DNA of 64,000 nt from Owenia fusiformis (Eukaryota; Annelida; Polychaeta; Sabellida; Oweniidae), in the NCBI GenBank assembly GCA_903813345.2, contig CAIIXF020000008.1, positions 1,683,341 to 1,747,340 on the forward strand. The letters are read 5' to 3'. Under the pieces are notes generated by a model. The model did no database searches. It had not been told where the DNA came from and was given only the letters and a program-made list of their open reading frames with translations. Below are positions 10,101-22,900 of this stretch, one piece after another (position 1 is the first letter of the stretch; each line of letters opens with the position of its first letter). Made by a program: the position numbers and the translations under genes.

Positions 10101-12769
10101 GCCGGGTTTGACTCGGCTAAAAATATATTTTTAGGGGTAAGTTATAAATCTGATTTTGACAATTCACTCACAAAATAAAACATATCTGAATCAGTGAATA
10201 TTCATGCCAAAATTTTGTGATTCATCTTTTATATGTATATGGTTTAATTCATGTATTTTTAAGCTATTAGGATCACGATTTAATCATGTAAGTGTCTGAT
10301 TCATCTATTGAATGGACAAGTAATCTAACCTTACATTGTTTCATAGAATAATTAACTGCTTTTGTCATTTTGAAAAACAAAGTAAAATGTTTTATTTGTA
10401 TGTTATAGGAAAAAGCCACAAAGTGGAACACAGATGGAGATGGCATTGACGGATTAACAACCAATGGGATTCTCATAATGCGATCCAAAGGTGGCTTTTC
10501 TGACCAATCAGAACCGGGGGTGTGGCAGGAAGTTTCAGTGGGGGGAGGAATCTATGCACTCAGGGAGTCGAGGAGTACACCTCAACGCAGTAGCCTCGTA
10601 AGTTCTAAGTTACTATTACAATGGTGATCATTATGAGGTCATTTATATTATTTTTATATTTATTGGTTATTTTCTTTCTTTTAATCTAAGGTGTGACTTA
10701 TGTACATATTGGCACTGACCTACAAGTCTGTGTCTATGCCTTAATGGGAAGCATCAAAGGCAAGAAGAACAAAGTTATTATTATAATATACAAGGTTATT
10801 TGACAGTATAATTATAATGTCCACAGTTATTAATTATAAGTCTCTGTCTTAATATTAGGCTATACTGCACTAGTAGAACCATGAAGTCAATTTATGTTGG
10901 AATATAGTGTACTTATATTGAGACTAAAGTGTAAGAGATCCACCTTGATATCATCTTCACACATAGCCAGGCAAGGTTTGTCCGATTCCAGCCAATCCGA
11001 AGATGCTAGTTCACAGATTGAAATTGATACTTTGCCTTCTTGACCCTTGAAAAAGGTTTCATTGAAAATATGTTATTTTAGTGATATTGCATCTTTTAAA
11101 TGATTTTGAAAAAATACTTGGCAATTTGTGAAAAGAATTTAAGCCCAAGACTCAATGCATTGTGATATGACCATTCCTTTCAGGCGTTGTTTCCTAAAAT
11201 TAACACTCAATGCTCCACATCTCAAGCAAACTTTGGAAAGCCTTCAAAGAATGATCATTGCACTGAGTCCATGGCTTAAATCCTTAAATCAAAAGAACTC
11301 ATTAAGCACATCTTAAATTCAAGTCATTATTGCTTTTAAATAGACGAAATATTGAAGTCAAAGTGACTGACATTCATCTGTGGGAATATATAGCTCTGTT
11401 TACATATGGAAATTGGGATGGTTCAGGATAATGGATGTTCTGCTATATTTGTAGGTAGAGGATGAAAATAACATATTGGAAGATGGTACGCTCATAGATC
11501 TATGTGGCGCCACATTACTTTGGAGGTCTGCTGAGGGACTCAAGAATGTACCCGTAAGTCAACATTTCAATTATTTATCAAACCATCATAACTGTGCTAC
11601 CAGATTTGAAATGATTGATGAGTTGACGACTCAAAAATGAGAACATCTATTAGATTTTGTTCGAATATGAAACTCTTTAAAAATGTTAAATGTATGAGAC
11701 GATTTTTTCTGAAAAGCCCAGTAATTGTTTTTTAAAAATTGTATGTTGCATTGTATTTTATACATTTTTTCAATGTTGCAGAGTCAATCCCAGCTGCAGA
11801 GCCAAGTTGCAGCAATCAATGCTGGCAGACCGCAGTGCCCAGTGGGCTTAAATACTCTAGTTCTTCCAAGTAAAAACACTATATCAATCTCAGACAAGCA
11901 GCCCTATGTTTATCTCGAATGTGGCCATGTACATGGGAAGCATGACTGGGGGGACAAAGAGCATGATAATTCCAAACGAATGTGCCCCATGTGTAGGAAG
12001 GTATGTTTAGTTATATTGCTTTAATTGATATGCGATTACAGTAAAACTTGTGAAGAAGAATACCTCCATATGGGAAACACTTCAAAAGTCCCATTAAAGT
12101 CCTATTGACCCATTAACTTGAAATAGCATGAACCTATTGAACACATGCCATACATTGGAACATTATTTTGATGTTAACAAAGGTGTTCCACTTAACACAG
12201 GTTGTAATTGAATTTTAGTTAATCTCTTGGAAATATCAAGGGCCCTGATAAAGTGTGGGGTTGTATGGCTGTATGGGTTCAATGACTTTTGAATATTTGC
12301 ATTACTTTCAGGTTGGTCTGTTCACCAAGTTGCTGCTGGGAAATGAGACAAGTTTATATACCAGCAGAGATCCCCCCACACATTGTTTCTGTCCATGTGC
12401 TCATATGGCCAGTGAACACACAGTAAAGTAAGGATTTTTTAAAGAATTGACTGATATTACAACAAGTTGTGTCTCAGTATTTTCAATTAAAATGAAAGTA
12501 ATGGCACATGATAATTGTATATGCTTGGGTCATTACAAATGTTTATGAAGCCAACAATGTTGATTGAAATGATAGTTTTTAAGTAAAATTATCCTGAAAT
12601 TGAAGTTCGTATGAGTATAGGTTGACATTTGTATATTTCCAGATATTGGGCCTCAATAGCAATTCCTCATGGTTGTCATGGTTTCCAAGCCATGTGTCCA
12701 TTCTGTGCCACCCCATTGGACGGTGTCCCTGGGTTCACTAAACTCATCTTTCAGGACAATGTGGATTAA
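7129..12769 (+). CDS. PELI: Pellino E3 ubiquitin-protein ligase (5' end incomplete)
   Basis: Pellino proteins are RING-type E3 ligases that bind phosphorylated IRAK kinases through a forkhead-associated (FHA) core and add ubiquitin chains in Toll/IL-1 receptor signalling. Exons: 7129-7767, 8351-8480, 9529-9630, 9939-10136, 10409-10597, 11455-11553, 11782-12000, 12312-12427 and 12643-12769 (TAA). All junctions are GT-AG and phase-consistent. Family blocks seen in order include PVMYGELVILG, NGVKPLRKHV, SYTLSRNQ, VEYTHDDDTDMFQIGRSS, STISRFACRI, ARIYAAGFDSAKNIFLGEK, DGLTTNGILIM, LIDLCGATLLWRSAEGL and RPQCPVG. The C-terminal RING-like region keeps its Cys/His positions: CGHVHGKHDWG, CPMCRK, CPCAHMASEH, CPFC. 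The first recognised exon adds about 205 Ser/Gln/Pro-rich residues before the point where vertebrate Pellinos begin. It has no in-frame ATG before MYGELVILG and starts in phase 2, so a start exon upstream is missing. An AATAAA overlaps the stop codon; another lies near 14195. Confidence 0.96.
7985..8125 (-). repeat. Hairpin-ended short interspersed repeat, copy B
   Basis: Read on the minus strand it shows a TTTGTTACA box followed about 80 bp later by ATATGTCACCACTTCCGACA, matching the family at 3000-3112 and 54325-54455. It lies in a Pellino intron. A further partial relative may lie at 7818-7900. Confidence 0.55.
8141..8221. repeat. 29-bp tandem repeat, about three copies
   Basis: The core CATATTATATGGGAACACCT recurs at 8141, 8170 and 8199 with a 29-bp period and nearly perfect identity. 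It lies in the Pellino intron shortly before the 8351 exon. Confidence 0.8.
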
Positions 12770-13148
12770 TAAAATTAATAAAATCATGTCCAGTGGATTA
12801 ATATTCTACTATGGAGAATAGAAAGATTCACGCAGTGGAATGGAAATCACCAACTGACCTAGAACTAATTAAAGCTGCATGCTAAGATTTATTCATTGCT
12901 GTATTGAGTTATTAATAATCACAGTTAACGTGTGAATGATCTCGGGAATCAAGTAGAATCATACTCATGGATTGAATAGAAACAGTATGGGATTGAAATG
13001 GAACAGATATGAAAAACAATTGAATTCATGCAATTAAGTGAAATGCTGCAAACAATTAAGAAAAACAAACAAGAAGAAAACAAACCAAACAAGTGAAACA
13101 AAGGGAAGAAGTAAGATTGAATGACCAATTAAAATAATTATATTATAG

Positions 13149-13260
13149 TCGTGTACCTTTTGCTCCAATTACAGCTGAGGCAAAAATGAAAGGACAACTG
13201 TGGTTTGATTACAAACAGACAAATTCAAAGTTTGGATCTAAAAGAAATGTACCAGGGTAA
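13149..13260 (+). other. Unassigned exon-like segment
   Basis: After an AG at 13147-13148 an open frame reads RVPFAPITAEAKMKGQLWFD, continues for 17 more residues and closes with TAA at 13258-13260; a GTAAAT donor-like hexamer overlaps its end. The translation looks like real protein, but I do not recognise it and see no partner exon. It could be a small unrecognised exon, a processed-gene remnant or chance. Confidence 0.2.
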
Positions 13261-15454
13261 ATATTTGTTTCAAATGACATATGGTTTTAAACTTTCATAG
13301 ACGTACTAGATGTGAATGCTGACAAATGAATCGCCTCTTCAACCAGTTGTGTACAAGCTGCATGTATATGATTCCACACTGAAAAATTAAAACTTTTGTC
13401 GAAATGAGCTTTTATAAAGCTGATTATTTTATAAATCACAATGTACATAACAAAATTATGATGTTCAAACTGTTTTATTTCCAATTATTGACATTATTAT
13501 TAGATGTTCTATTGAATCAGTCAGCCAAATTTAAAGTATTCACTCACCTTGCGCTCTTTCCCTGGATAGTTTGGTGTTTAACTGACTTAAAACAGTTTGT
13601 AAATGTTACAGTATAACAGTGTTGTTCAAAGATGTCCCCTTGAACCTAAACAGCTCATATTTATCATTTACTTATTTTCCTTTTATGGTATCACAGTTAC
13701 TTTAGTTAAAACTACAATAAGATAGGGGGCGTGTCAAGATTGTTTCACGATTTATAATCTTTGTAGAATTCAATTTTTTCATATTGTTGACAAGGCGGGA
13801 CAGAATTGAATATTACGAATTGTGAGATATGAATTAATTCCAAAATGGCCCCCAGTATATATTAAATGTACAAAATTTCTATACTACACATGTGTATATT
13901 TATTTATTGGAGGTGGTACTCAAACTATTTAGATTGAAAATTGAGATGTTTTTCTCTATATAGTATGATTTACACTTCCACCTTTGTACAGACTATTTTT
14001 GTATCAAATACTGAAGGTTTGGTTTAACTGTGTTTTTACTGTACTATGTACATTATAATTTGGTAACTCTAAGAACATTACCTTTCTAGGTGTATAGGGG
14101 CAATGGGTATATGGGTAGTTAATGGTTATGGTATGAGAGCCATTGAAAGCTTTCTGGAACCTCAGTTTTGGTCATTATTTGCCCATATATGTTAAATAAA
14201 AACCTGTTCTGTAATACTATATTTGGAAATATTTTCTTATAATTAAGGGAACATTATCTCACAATTAGATGCTTGATTAATAAGCCACAAAATCATACTT
14301 ATTCAGTTTCATCCACTATTAGATTTCAAGGGAGCATATAGTGAAATGTGTTCCATTAACATATTTCATTCCTATATTGTAATGTACCAGTTTTTGTATA
14401 ATATCAATTTGAATTTGGAGGAGCTGGGAGAAATATCAGTGCGCCATTTTATCACAAAACTTTAATTATTAACAGGGGATGGGATAGAAAGCAATGTTTT
14501 GTCACAGAAAAAACATTGATAATATGACTTCAATCTTTCGATAGGGCTTTGCACTTCCCTCTATCTTGCCTCTGTCAACAATTTATATAAAATAAAAACA
14601 TTAAAATAATCTCATTGTTTTGTTTTCATTTTTGAAAAATAATTTGGTAATAAAGGGTTCTGAGAAATCCCAAATAATTCTTGGATGTGTAATATTAATT
14701 CACTCACAATGCACTACGATCAATGCCTGTATTTATTCAGATGAATATATACAGACACCCCCCCCCCCCCCCAACAATGAACAAATGTACAAATATGTAT
14801 TAATTTGTTCAGTTGTTTATAGATCGTAAAACTGGGAATATGAAGATACAAATGCATGAAATGTATGAATTTTTGTACAAAACTGATTTTGAAACTACAT
14901 ATGAAGGATAATTTTCACACACAACTCGTGATTTTATCCAGAAAACCATAAAACATCAACTGAGCACTGTATGGGAATTAAAACATTCATTTCACATAAA
15001 TAAAATAAATACATATAAGTCATTAAATCAATTCATTTATTCAATAACTTGTATTGAAGAAAAAAATCATAATTAAAAAGTATAACCTTAACCCAAACAC
15101 TCTAAAGTAACATGTAGAATGATCCCTATAGTCAGTATTGGCAATCTAAATCTCATTAACTCTTATTAATTGTCTATAATTCAAGATGAGCTCAATTTGT
15201 GTCTCGTAAGATGAAATACTTCCATGATTACACTGAAAAGCTATATTCTACTACATTAATTCATATTTTATTTTCAGTTTTGTATAACAACTACAGGAAA
15301 TTAAAAATAAAAATCTTCGAATATGTTAATCCAATGAGTAATTTATCAAATCTTTTGAAATGGAAGCCATTCATTACCTTTTCAAAGCAACCTTATATCA
15401 TTGCCACCAACTATTTTTGTTTTGGCCAACTATTACTTTCAGACAAGGCATTAA

Positions 15455-15587
15455 CATGTCACCACCTGCCATTTGTAACAGACAACATATGTTACAGACG
15501 CCGATCATCAAACCCCAAACACCAAGTGCCAACCCCCATCCACAAACGTTTGATAACATTATGTCACCAATTGTGGTTGTGACATAA
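15455..15587 (+). repeat. Hairpin-ended short interspersed repeat, copy C
   Basis: It carries TTTGTAACAGACA and GTTACAGACGC boxes, a CCAAACACCAAGTGCCAA tract and a terminal hairpin TGTCACCAATTGTGG...GTGACATAATAA. Order and hairpin match copies D and E. The open frames across it are coincidental. Confidence 0.6.
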
Positions 15588-16972
15588 TAAAAATTTGATG
15601 AGAGATATTCAAATAAATTCCATCTCAGATTTCAATTTCCTTATCTTCAATTAAAGATGCTTCAAAAATTCAAGTTGACGCTAGTGGTTTTCACTTGAGT
15701 TGTATTATTCCATTTCAAGCAGTTGGTTTCCTATATCCATCCCATAATAATCAATCAGTTAACATGCAAAGGTGATGTAAATCCTGACCCAGTTTGTACA
15801 AGCCTCACTTCAAACCACTAGAGCAGAACAAACATCTCAAATGCTGTATCAGCATATCACACATCACTCTACATAGTTTGATAACCTGTACTATTCATAA
15901 TTTCTGATTTCATGATTTGCAACTTATTTCCTCAACTGATCTGTCTTCATTTTATTGTCTTGTGCAATGTTTTTTTTATGTTCATTAATTTTGAGTGCTT
16001 CTTTTCATGACACAGGGTGATAAGTCACCAGTTCAAGACACTAGTTCCATATATTAACACATACGCATTCATTCACAGAACCCCAGGTAAATACACTTAC
16101 TTCTTATATTGAATAAAACACTTCCAATGCTTCAGACTCATGTCATGATTACATTCATTTAGAACATTATCTTACTCTTTTGCTTGCACATTGCACTGCA
16201 GTCTAATCAAGATATATATGAAGTGAAAACACTGTACCGTGCATTGGATAGTTTTTTTCTGTTTATTCCATTTAGATATAACATTCACATTACAATATAA
16301 TCGCCAAAGTTTCGCAACATTAGCAGCTAGCAATTTTACCATTGGGTATAATAAAAGAAATGTTGGGCCCTCACAATAGCAACTTTACGGTGTAGTTGCT
16401 GAAATGATAACTGTGACAAGATTGACCATCAACATCCAGGATACATTCCATGTGTATGTATCATGCGCTAAAATATTCCACAATGCTTTTCAAGCTAAAA
16501 CATTTCATGGCTCGCCTCAGCTTTCGACCACTCTGCTGTATACAGTCTGTAGTTTATGTTATGTCCCTTCGTGACAATAAGTATACTTTGCACAATGTCA
16601 TTATTCCATGTAATATTCTCACTAAAATGTATTCAAATCTTCTGCCGGGTTAGGATTACTTCCTGTTGAAATGACAAACTTGCGTTCACTGAAAAACAAT
16701 AAGAGGTAGAAGAGATCAGAAGTGAATCAGATGCTTCACTAAAAAGGCTTCACTGTATTAAAAGGTATACCTTGTAAATAGTGTGTATAAGGAAAGTACA
16801 ATGGCGAAAACTGGCAAAAAATGAAATGCGGTATTCAAGAAATTAATTGCTTTATAAGGCAGGTTCAATGAAGGCTGTGAAATCAGGATATCTTGAGGTT
16901 TAGAAAGTTTTTGACAGGGTCCACCTTAAAACCAAACTATTTAATTTTGTTTTACATATTCCTAGCTAAGAC

Positions 16973-19900
16973 CTACCTTATATGATGTGACTGTGAGGTA
17001 GTTGGATTACTCTGTCCAGCCTTCCACTTTAGTTTGCTACCGGTGGGAACTTTTGGATGAGTAAATGAACAGGTGTCTTTTCTACCACATCCCACACCAT
17101 ACCTGCACATCTGTATGGATTTGTAAAGAATAAATAAGTAATTGTAAAAAATAAATGACTGTCTATGTACATGTATTCTATAATGTAATTCATGTTTATG
17201 ATTTGAGTTAAAATATTTTCATTTCTTCAATTAAATCTGTTTAAAAGAGTTTTCAAAAAGTTTTATCTCAGCTCCATTGATTTTACCATGTTTAGTCATC
17301 AAATTGTTTTACTTAAGCAAATGTTTAGAGTTCTTGCAGATTCTAAACAATGAAAATTTTATTAACATTCATGTATGACTCACCTTGGGATGATTGAATG
17401 GACAGTTCATATTGGTGCATTCTGGGTAAAACTTGCAGTTTGTCTGACGAGAATTCTGGGAGTTGGAAGGTGGTAGTGGGAGTACAGGGTGGGCAGTTTG
17501 TATAGGAGCAAACTTTGCTACTGGACCTATATAAAAAATTCAAAAAACATTAATTCATTAAAAAAACACGTCACAAAGAATTAAAACCACTTATACAGAT
17601 TATATTATTTGTATTTACTGTATTTGAACTTTAGAATCATCTTTTCTTAATGCAAGAAACAATACACAAGGAGACAAAAAAAATGTAATATGTCTTATTT
17701 TTTAAGTGAAATGGACAGTAAATTGTTGTAATTATGAATTAATTCAAAATTGCCGTTATCATACCTCTTTGTGGTTGTGCCAAATGCTTGGTTGAATGAG
17801 TGAATGGGCAATCTGCTCTAGTACACTTGGCATCGAACTTACAACTTGGATGAACATACAGGCATTTATCACCAAATGTACAGTTGGGAAAAGTCCTGAA
17901 GAACAAAAAATAAGTAATAATGATAAGACTACATTTTAATATATACAGGGTGTTCAATATGTGACTTTGTACACTAAAATATACTTCTTATACTTATTGT
18001 TCCACTAAAACAGACTTTCTAACAGCCAATCATAAAAACAGAGTTTGAAAACATTTTAAACAAAGGCCGTCAAAAATGAAAAATGAAAAAGAAAAACATG
18101 TGAGCTGACTGCTGAGCATACACTGTACATAATGGAAAAAGTCAATGACTTACTTGCAAGGTGTTGTTGGGTGCTGATATGGACACAAAGAACCATTCTT
18201 ACAACCAGGCCAAAACTTACAGCGCTCCACTGTGCTCATACGAGGCTTTTTCCTGGGGGAGGTGTGGTTTTCTCCCTCATATTCACCATCCCCTTCACCT
18301 AGAAGACAAAGATGGAGAATAAGGTACACAAATACAGGTAAACATATGATTAGTAGATCAAATCATGTACAACAAGGAGACAAGGCATTTACATGAAAAA
18401 ATGTAACCATCCACAATTGGTTACAAAAGTGTACAATTGCAGACAAAGCAGTGCTTGGTATATAATATACAATAATATGTCACAAATTTTTGGAAGTTGC
18501 AACATGTCACTAATTGTGACATACTAATTGTTTAACAAACCAACAGTTCCGATTTTTGACATGCTAATCCTTAGACTATAAAAGTTATTTGGCATTTTGA
18601 AAAAGATGGGCATCCCATTTTTCAGTTCGTATGTGCTAAATACTTCAATTATTACCATATTTGATCAGTGATATCAATTTTTATTTTCAGATCACAAGTT
18701 TAGCATTGTAAAGGAAACATTTGCACAATTTTTGAAAAGATTGTTACCAACATTTTACGCTCTTTTTTGCAGCCATTTTAATTATTTTATAAGAAATGGA
18801 TACACCATTGGTACTTACTATCAGAATCAATGGCTATGGCTAGGGGTCTATAAAAGGTCTGGGGTATAACTTTCTGAGGGGAGTCATCGTCCATGGAGTC
18901 CTCCTCAGAGGCATTTCTGTGCCCTGTAAGACTTCTGGGATCAACACCATCCAATGTGACAATAAATCTTGGACTCTCCGCTCTTGGGACTTGTGCCTTA
19001 GACCTGCAATATTGTTGATGTGATTTCATGTTTATATCCTATTTTCACTAACATAAACAATATTCTTTACTATTTCAAGATTTTAAAAGATTATAGAGTT
19101 ATACATTCATAAATATGGATGTTTTAGTTGGTTTTATAAATAATAGGTTTCTTACGAACACTTCATTTGATAAATCTAGTTTGTTTTCTTGAAATAAACC
19201 AATGCAGACAGCAATTTGTTGAATAAAATCATCTTTCAATATGTTTCACAACAGAAAATACAAACAAGTAAATAAATGAATCATCATATAATAAAAGGTA
19301 TGTATTATGTACTGAAAATAACATTGTGGGTTGTGAATTACGAGAGAAAACATGAAGTAAATTCAACCTACTCTTGAACAGCTTGTTGTACATAGCGCAC
19401 ATTTTCTTTCTGCGCCAAATCATCTTCCACAAGATAATCATCAACTTCGTCGTCCATGAGTATATCTGTGTTAGACGTCACTGTATTATCTTCAGGGCTC
19501 TCTGGCTCAGAGTCTTTAGTCTGTACCTCAATAATTCGCTCAACTTTCCTTGAGTCGTTGACGAAACCCATCGAGATGGTTCGAACTTCAGTAGCTAATG
19601 AACATGAATACAATTTCATTAAGGGGCGGGTCAAAATATCAATGTTCATATTGAGACGAAAGTAATTTCGTTTGGACAACAACCCCCCCACCCCCCCTCT
19701 AGACGAAAGCTTAGGTCACTTCAAAAAAACATTGATTTTCAGTGACTATTACCTGATAGAAAAGTCAAATGAGAGGCATAATCGTATCATATTTGACGGG
19801 TTATTATTACGGTGAATTAACACACGTTCGCAATTAAACTGCATTGAACTCTTCAAAAGGAGGAGGGAAAAGTACGGAATTTATTTGAAAAATGATCGAA

Positions 19901-22900
19901 TTATCGTCTTTATCTACCGATATTTTGGACCTATCACACAAAAAAGCTCACGAACTATTGAAAACAAGCCTTTTTATCAGAACATAGCGCCAGAAAAAGT
20001 GGGTAAGTCCAATTATTTTTTGTATATCAGATCCGAATTATCGATGTTTTTTTGGTCAACGAAAGTGCCCAAAAAACCCCTCCCCCTCGCGAAAGTACTT
20101 TCGTCTCCATATGAACATCGATATTTTGACCCCGCCCCTAAGAGAGGTGAAATCTTTGCCTGCTATATCTTTACTTTGTTGACTGTTTGAGAATGATCCA
20201 CACGAAGCATTTTAGAATTCATTTTGAAATTGTAAAGGGTACTGGCTTTCAGTTCAACACTGCATACATTATTAAATGTTACATACTGATAAAAAATTTA
20301 TATTGCTTGATCTGAAAAGATTTGTCTTAAAATACATACTCTCTACTTTTTCCGTTGGACTATCTATGACATCAGACATAATTTCATCTTTCTCTTCTTC
20401 AGAGTCACTCCTTTCATTTCGATATTCTACCAAGGGGTCTTGTCGACTTGATCGTGATGTCAAGCCCTTTGGCTTAAATGATTCCGGGGCAAGTCTTTCT
20501 AGAATATGTGCTGAAGAAATAAGGAAATCATGAATGCAAAGTACAAAAATTGTCAATGGTTTTCATGATTCTGCCATATTATTTTTCTTTTTTAGAACGA
20601 GATGTGTAAAATAAAGATCAAATTATCATTTTTTGTTGACATATATGTCATTTGCTTTATTTTTAGTTTATAAAAGAACACAATTTAACTTCTCTGTCTG
20701 TAATCTGCACCTCTTTGTCTGCTAGCTGCACCACGTTGTCTGCTATCTGCACCTCTTTGTCTGTTATCTGAATCTCTAGGACTTCTTCTATCCCTCCTCA
20801 TTTCAACTTCACCATCATGTCTAGATCCCACTTCATTTTCTGAAGATTGTCGTGTTGCGCGTGTAATTCTGCGCATTGATGGATTGGCCACTGAAGAGGT
20901 AGCAGCGTCAACTGCTTTGAGGATCAATGATTTGTTTGCTTGAAGGGACTTGGGAATACTAGACCTAAAATAATAGTTTGTGCAAGTATTGAAATGTCAA
21001 GGAAACCCTTCACAGCCTCATGAGATTAGATTACAGATTTTCAGATGGAAAAAAGAAACCCATGCTTACTTTCTTTCAGACACATGTATAACACTTGCAA
21101 CAGCTCCGACTCTTCTACGATCAAAATCTTCATCATCATCAACATTGTGTCTAATAACTGAACCTACAGTTGATCCAATTTCTGTTGATTTTCTCTTACG
21201 GGCATTTCTATCTTCCGTACTGCTAACAATGCTATCTTTAAGAGTGCTGGATTTCAAAGGTCTAGGCTTCTCTATAACTTCAGTTTCATCTGACATTTGT
21301 CTCTTTTGCTGCAAGTGAAATGACTTAGTCTCAATATACTTTTAAAGGTTTGAATATGTATTTGAAATAGTATATCACATTTATATTTTTCAGATATCAA
21401 AAAAGTAACTGTAATGAATTTAGTATTATGCAGAGAATATGACTATACTTAATCATTTCTGATCATCTTCAACATACTATATAATCAGTCATACTGAAAT
21501 TATTTCAAACATTCTACACTTTTCAAATATATATTGTTTTCTTAATGAGCAACTGACTCAAATATAGAACTCAACATACCCTTGCAGAGAGGCCAAGCAC
21601 TCTCCCTGGAAGATACTCATAAGTCTTAATAACCCTCTGGGGCTTTTTCACAGTTGCCTTCTCTGTTGGAGATTTTTTAGAGGAACTATCTACCATAACT
21701 TGATCTGAGCTCGAGGGGGCATCTTCTACGGGCGCTTTCGTTGTTACAGTTTTACCAAGTCTAGCAAGGACTGCCAGTTGACCAGTTTGAGTGACTGGGG
21801 ATGTAGAAATTGTTGGTGTTGGTGAGATTTTCTGTTTCTCTTCAGTTTCATGTTGAGTTTGTTCTCTCCTTGCTTCTTCAGAAAATTCATCTGAAATTAA
21901 AATTGACAGCAATACTTTATTTCAATATCTTATTAAGGAGATTTGTTTCATACATTAAGGAGTTAAGTTTCATACATTAAGGAGATTTGTTTCATACATT
22001 AAGGAGTCAAGTTTCATACATTAAGGAGATTTGTTTCATACATTAAGGAGTCAAGTTTCATACATTAAGGAGATTTGTTTCATACATTAAGGAGTTAAGT
22101 TTCATGCATTAAGGAGATTTGTTTCATACATTAAGGAGTCAAGTTTCATGCATTAAGGAGATTTGTTCCATACATTAAGGAGTCAAGTTTCATACATTAA
22201 GGAGATTTGTTTCATACACTAAGGAGTTAAGTTTCATGCATTAAGGAGATTTGTTTCATACATTATGGAGTCAAGTTTCATACATTAAGGAGATTTGTTT
22301 CATACATTAAGGAGTTAAGTTTCATACATTAAGGAGATTTGTTTCATACATTAAGGAGTTAAGTTTCATACATTAAGGAGATTTGTTCCATACATTAAGA
22401 AGTTAAGTTTCATACATTAAGGAGATTTGTTTCATACATTAAGGAGTTAAGTTTCATACTGTATCCATTAAAAATACTCATTTTCACAGCTATGCTCAAA
22501 GACAGTAAAAATATCCCAGCTTTTCGAATTATCATATTGACGATTATGGTTCTTTAAGTGTATATGATTTGAAAATCTTGATTTAATGTCTGTGAGATGA
22601 ATGGAATCATATAAAGACAACTTTGCCTAACTTACCCTTTTATTTGATCACAACAATATAAAGTACAAATTCATATTTCTTTCTCTTTTGTTATCTTACT
22701 TTATTTTTAGTAGAAATAATAGTAATAGTAAAACCTGTCTAAATGGAACACCTTTGGTACCTCTAAAAAGTGTTCTACATGGGAGGTGTTCCACTTATAC
22801 AGGGGTTCATTAACATTAATTCAGTTAATCTTGGGACTCTGAAAAATGTTCCACTTCTAGAGGTGTTCAACTTTACAGGTTTCACTGTACCAACATTCAA

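Larger units (their letters stand above)
12770..16972. other. Intergenic region between convergent Pellino and ZC3H14
   Basis: Both neighbouring genes point into this interval, so it should hold their 3' UTRs. Candidate poly(A) signals are AATAAA at 14195 (+, Pellino) and TTTATT near 16262 (minus-strand AATAAA, ZC3H14). It also holds a 14-base C run near 14758, one hairpin-ended repeat (15455-15587) and one exon-like segment (13149-13260). No other gene is evident. Confidence 0.5.

Noticed and set aside
14755-14775. Long C run
   Set aside because: Simple homopolymer in intergenic DNA, with no associated feature.
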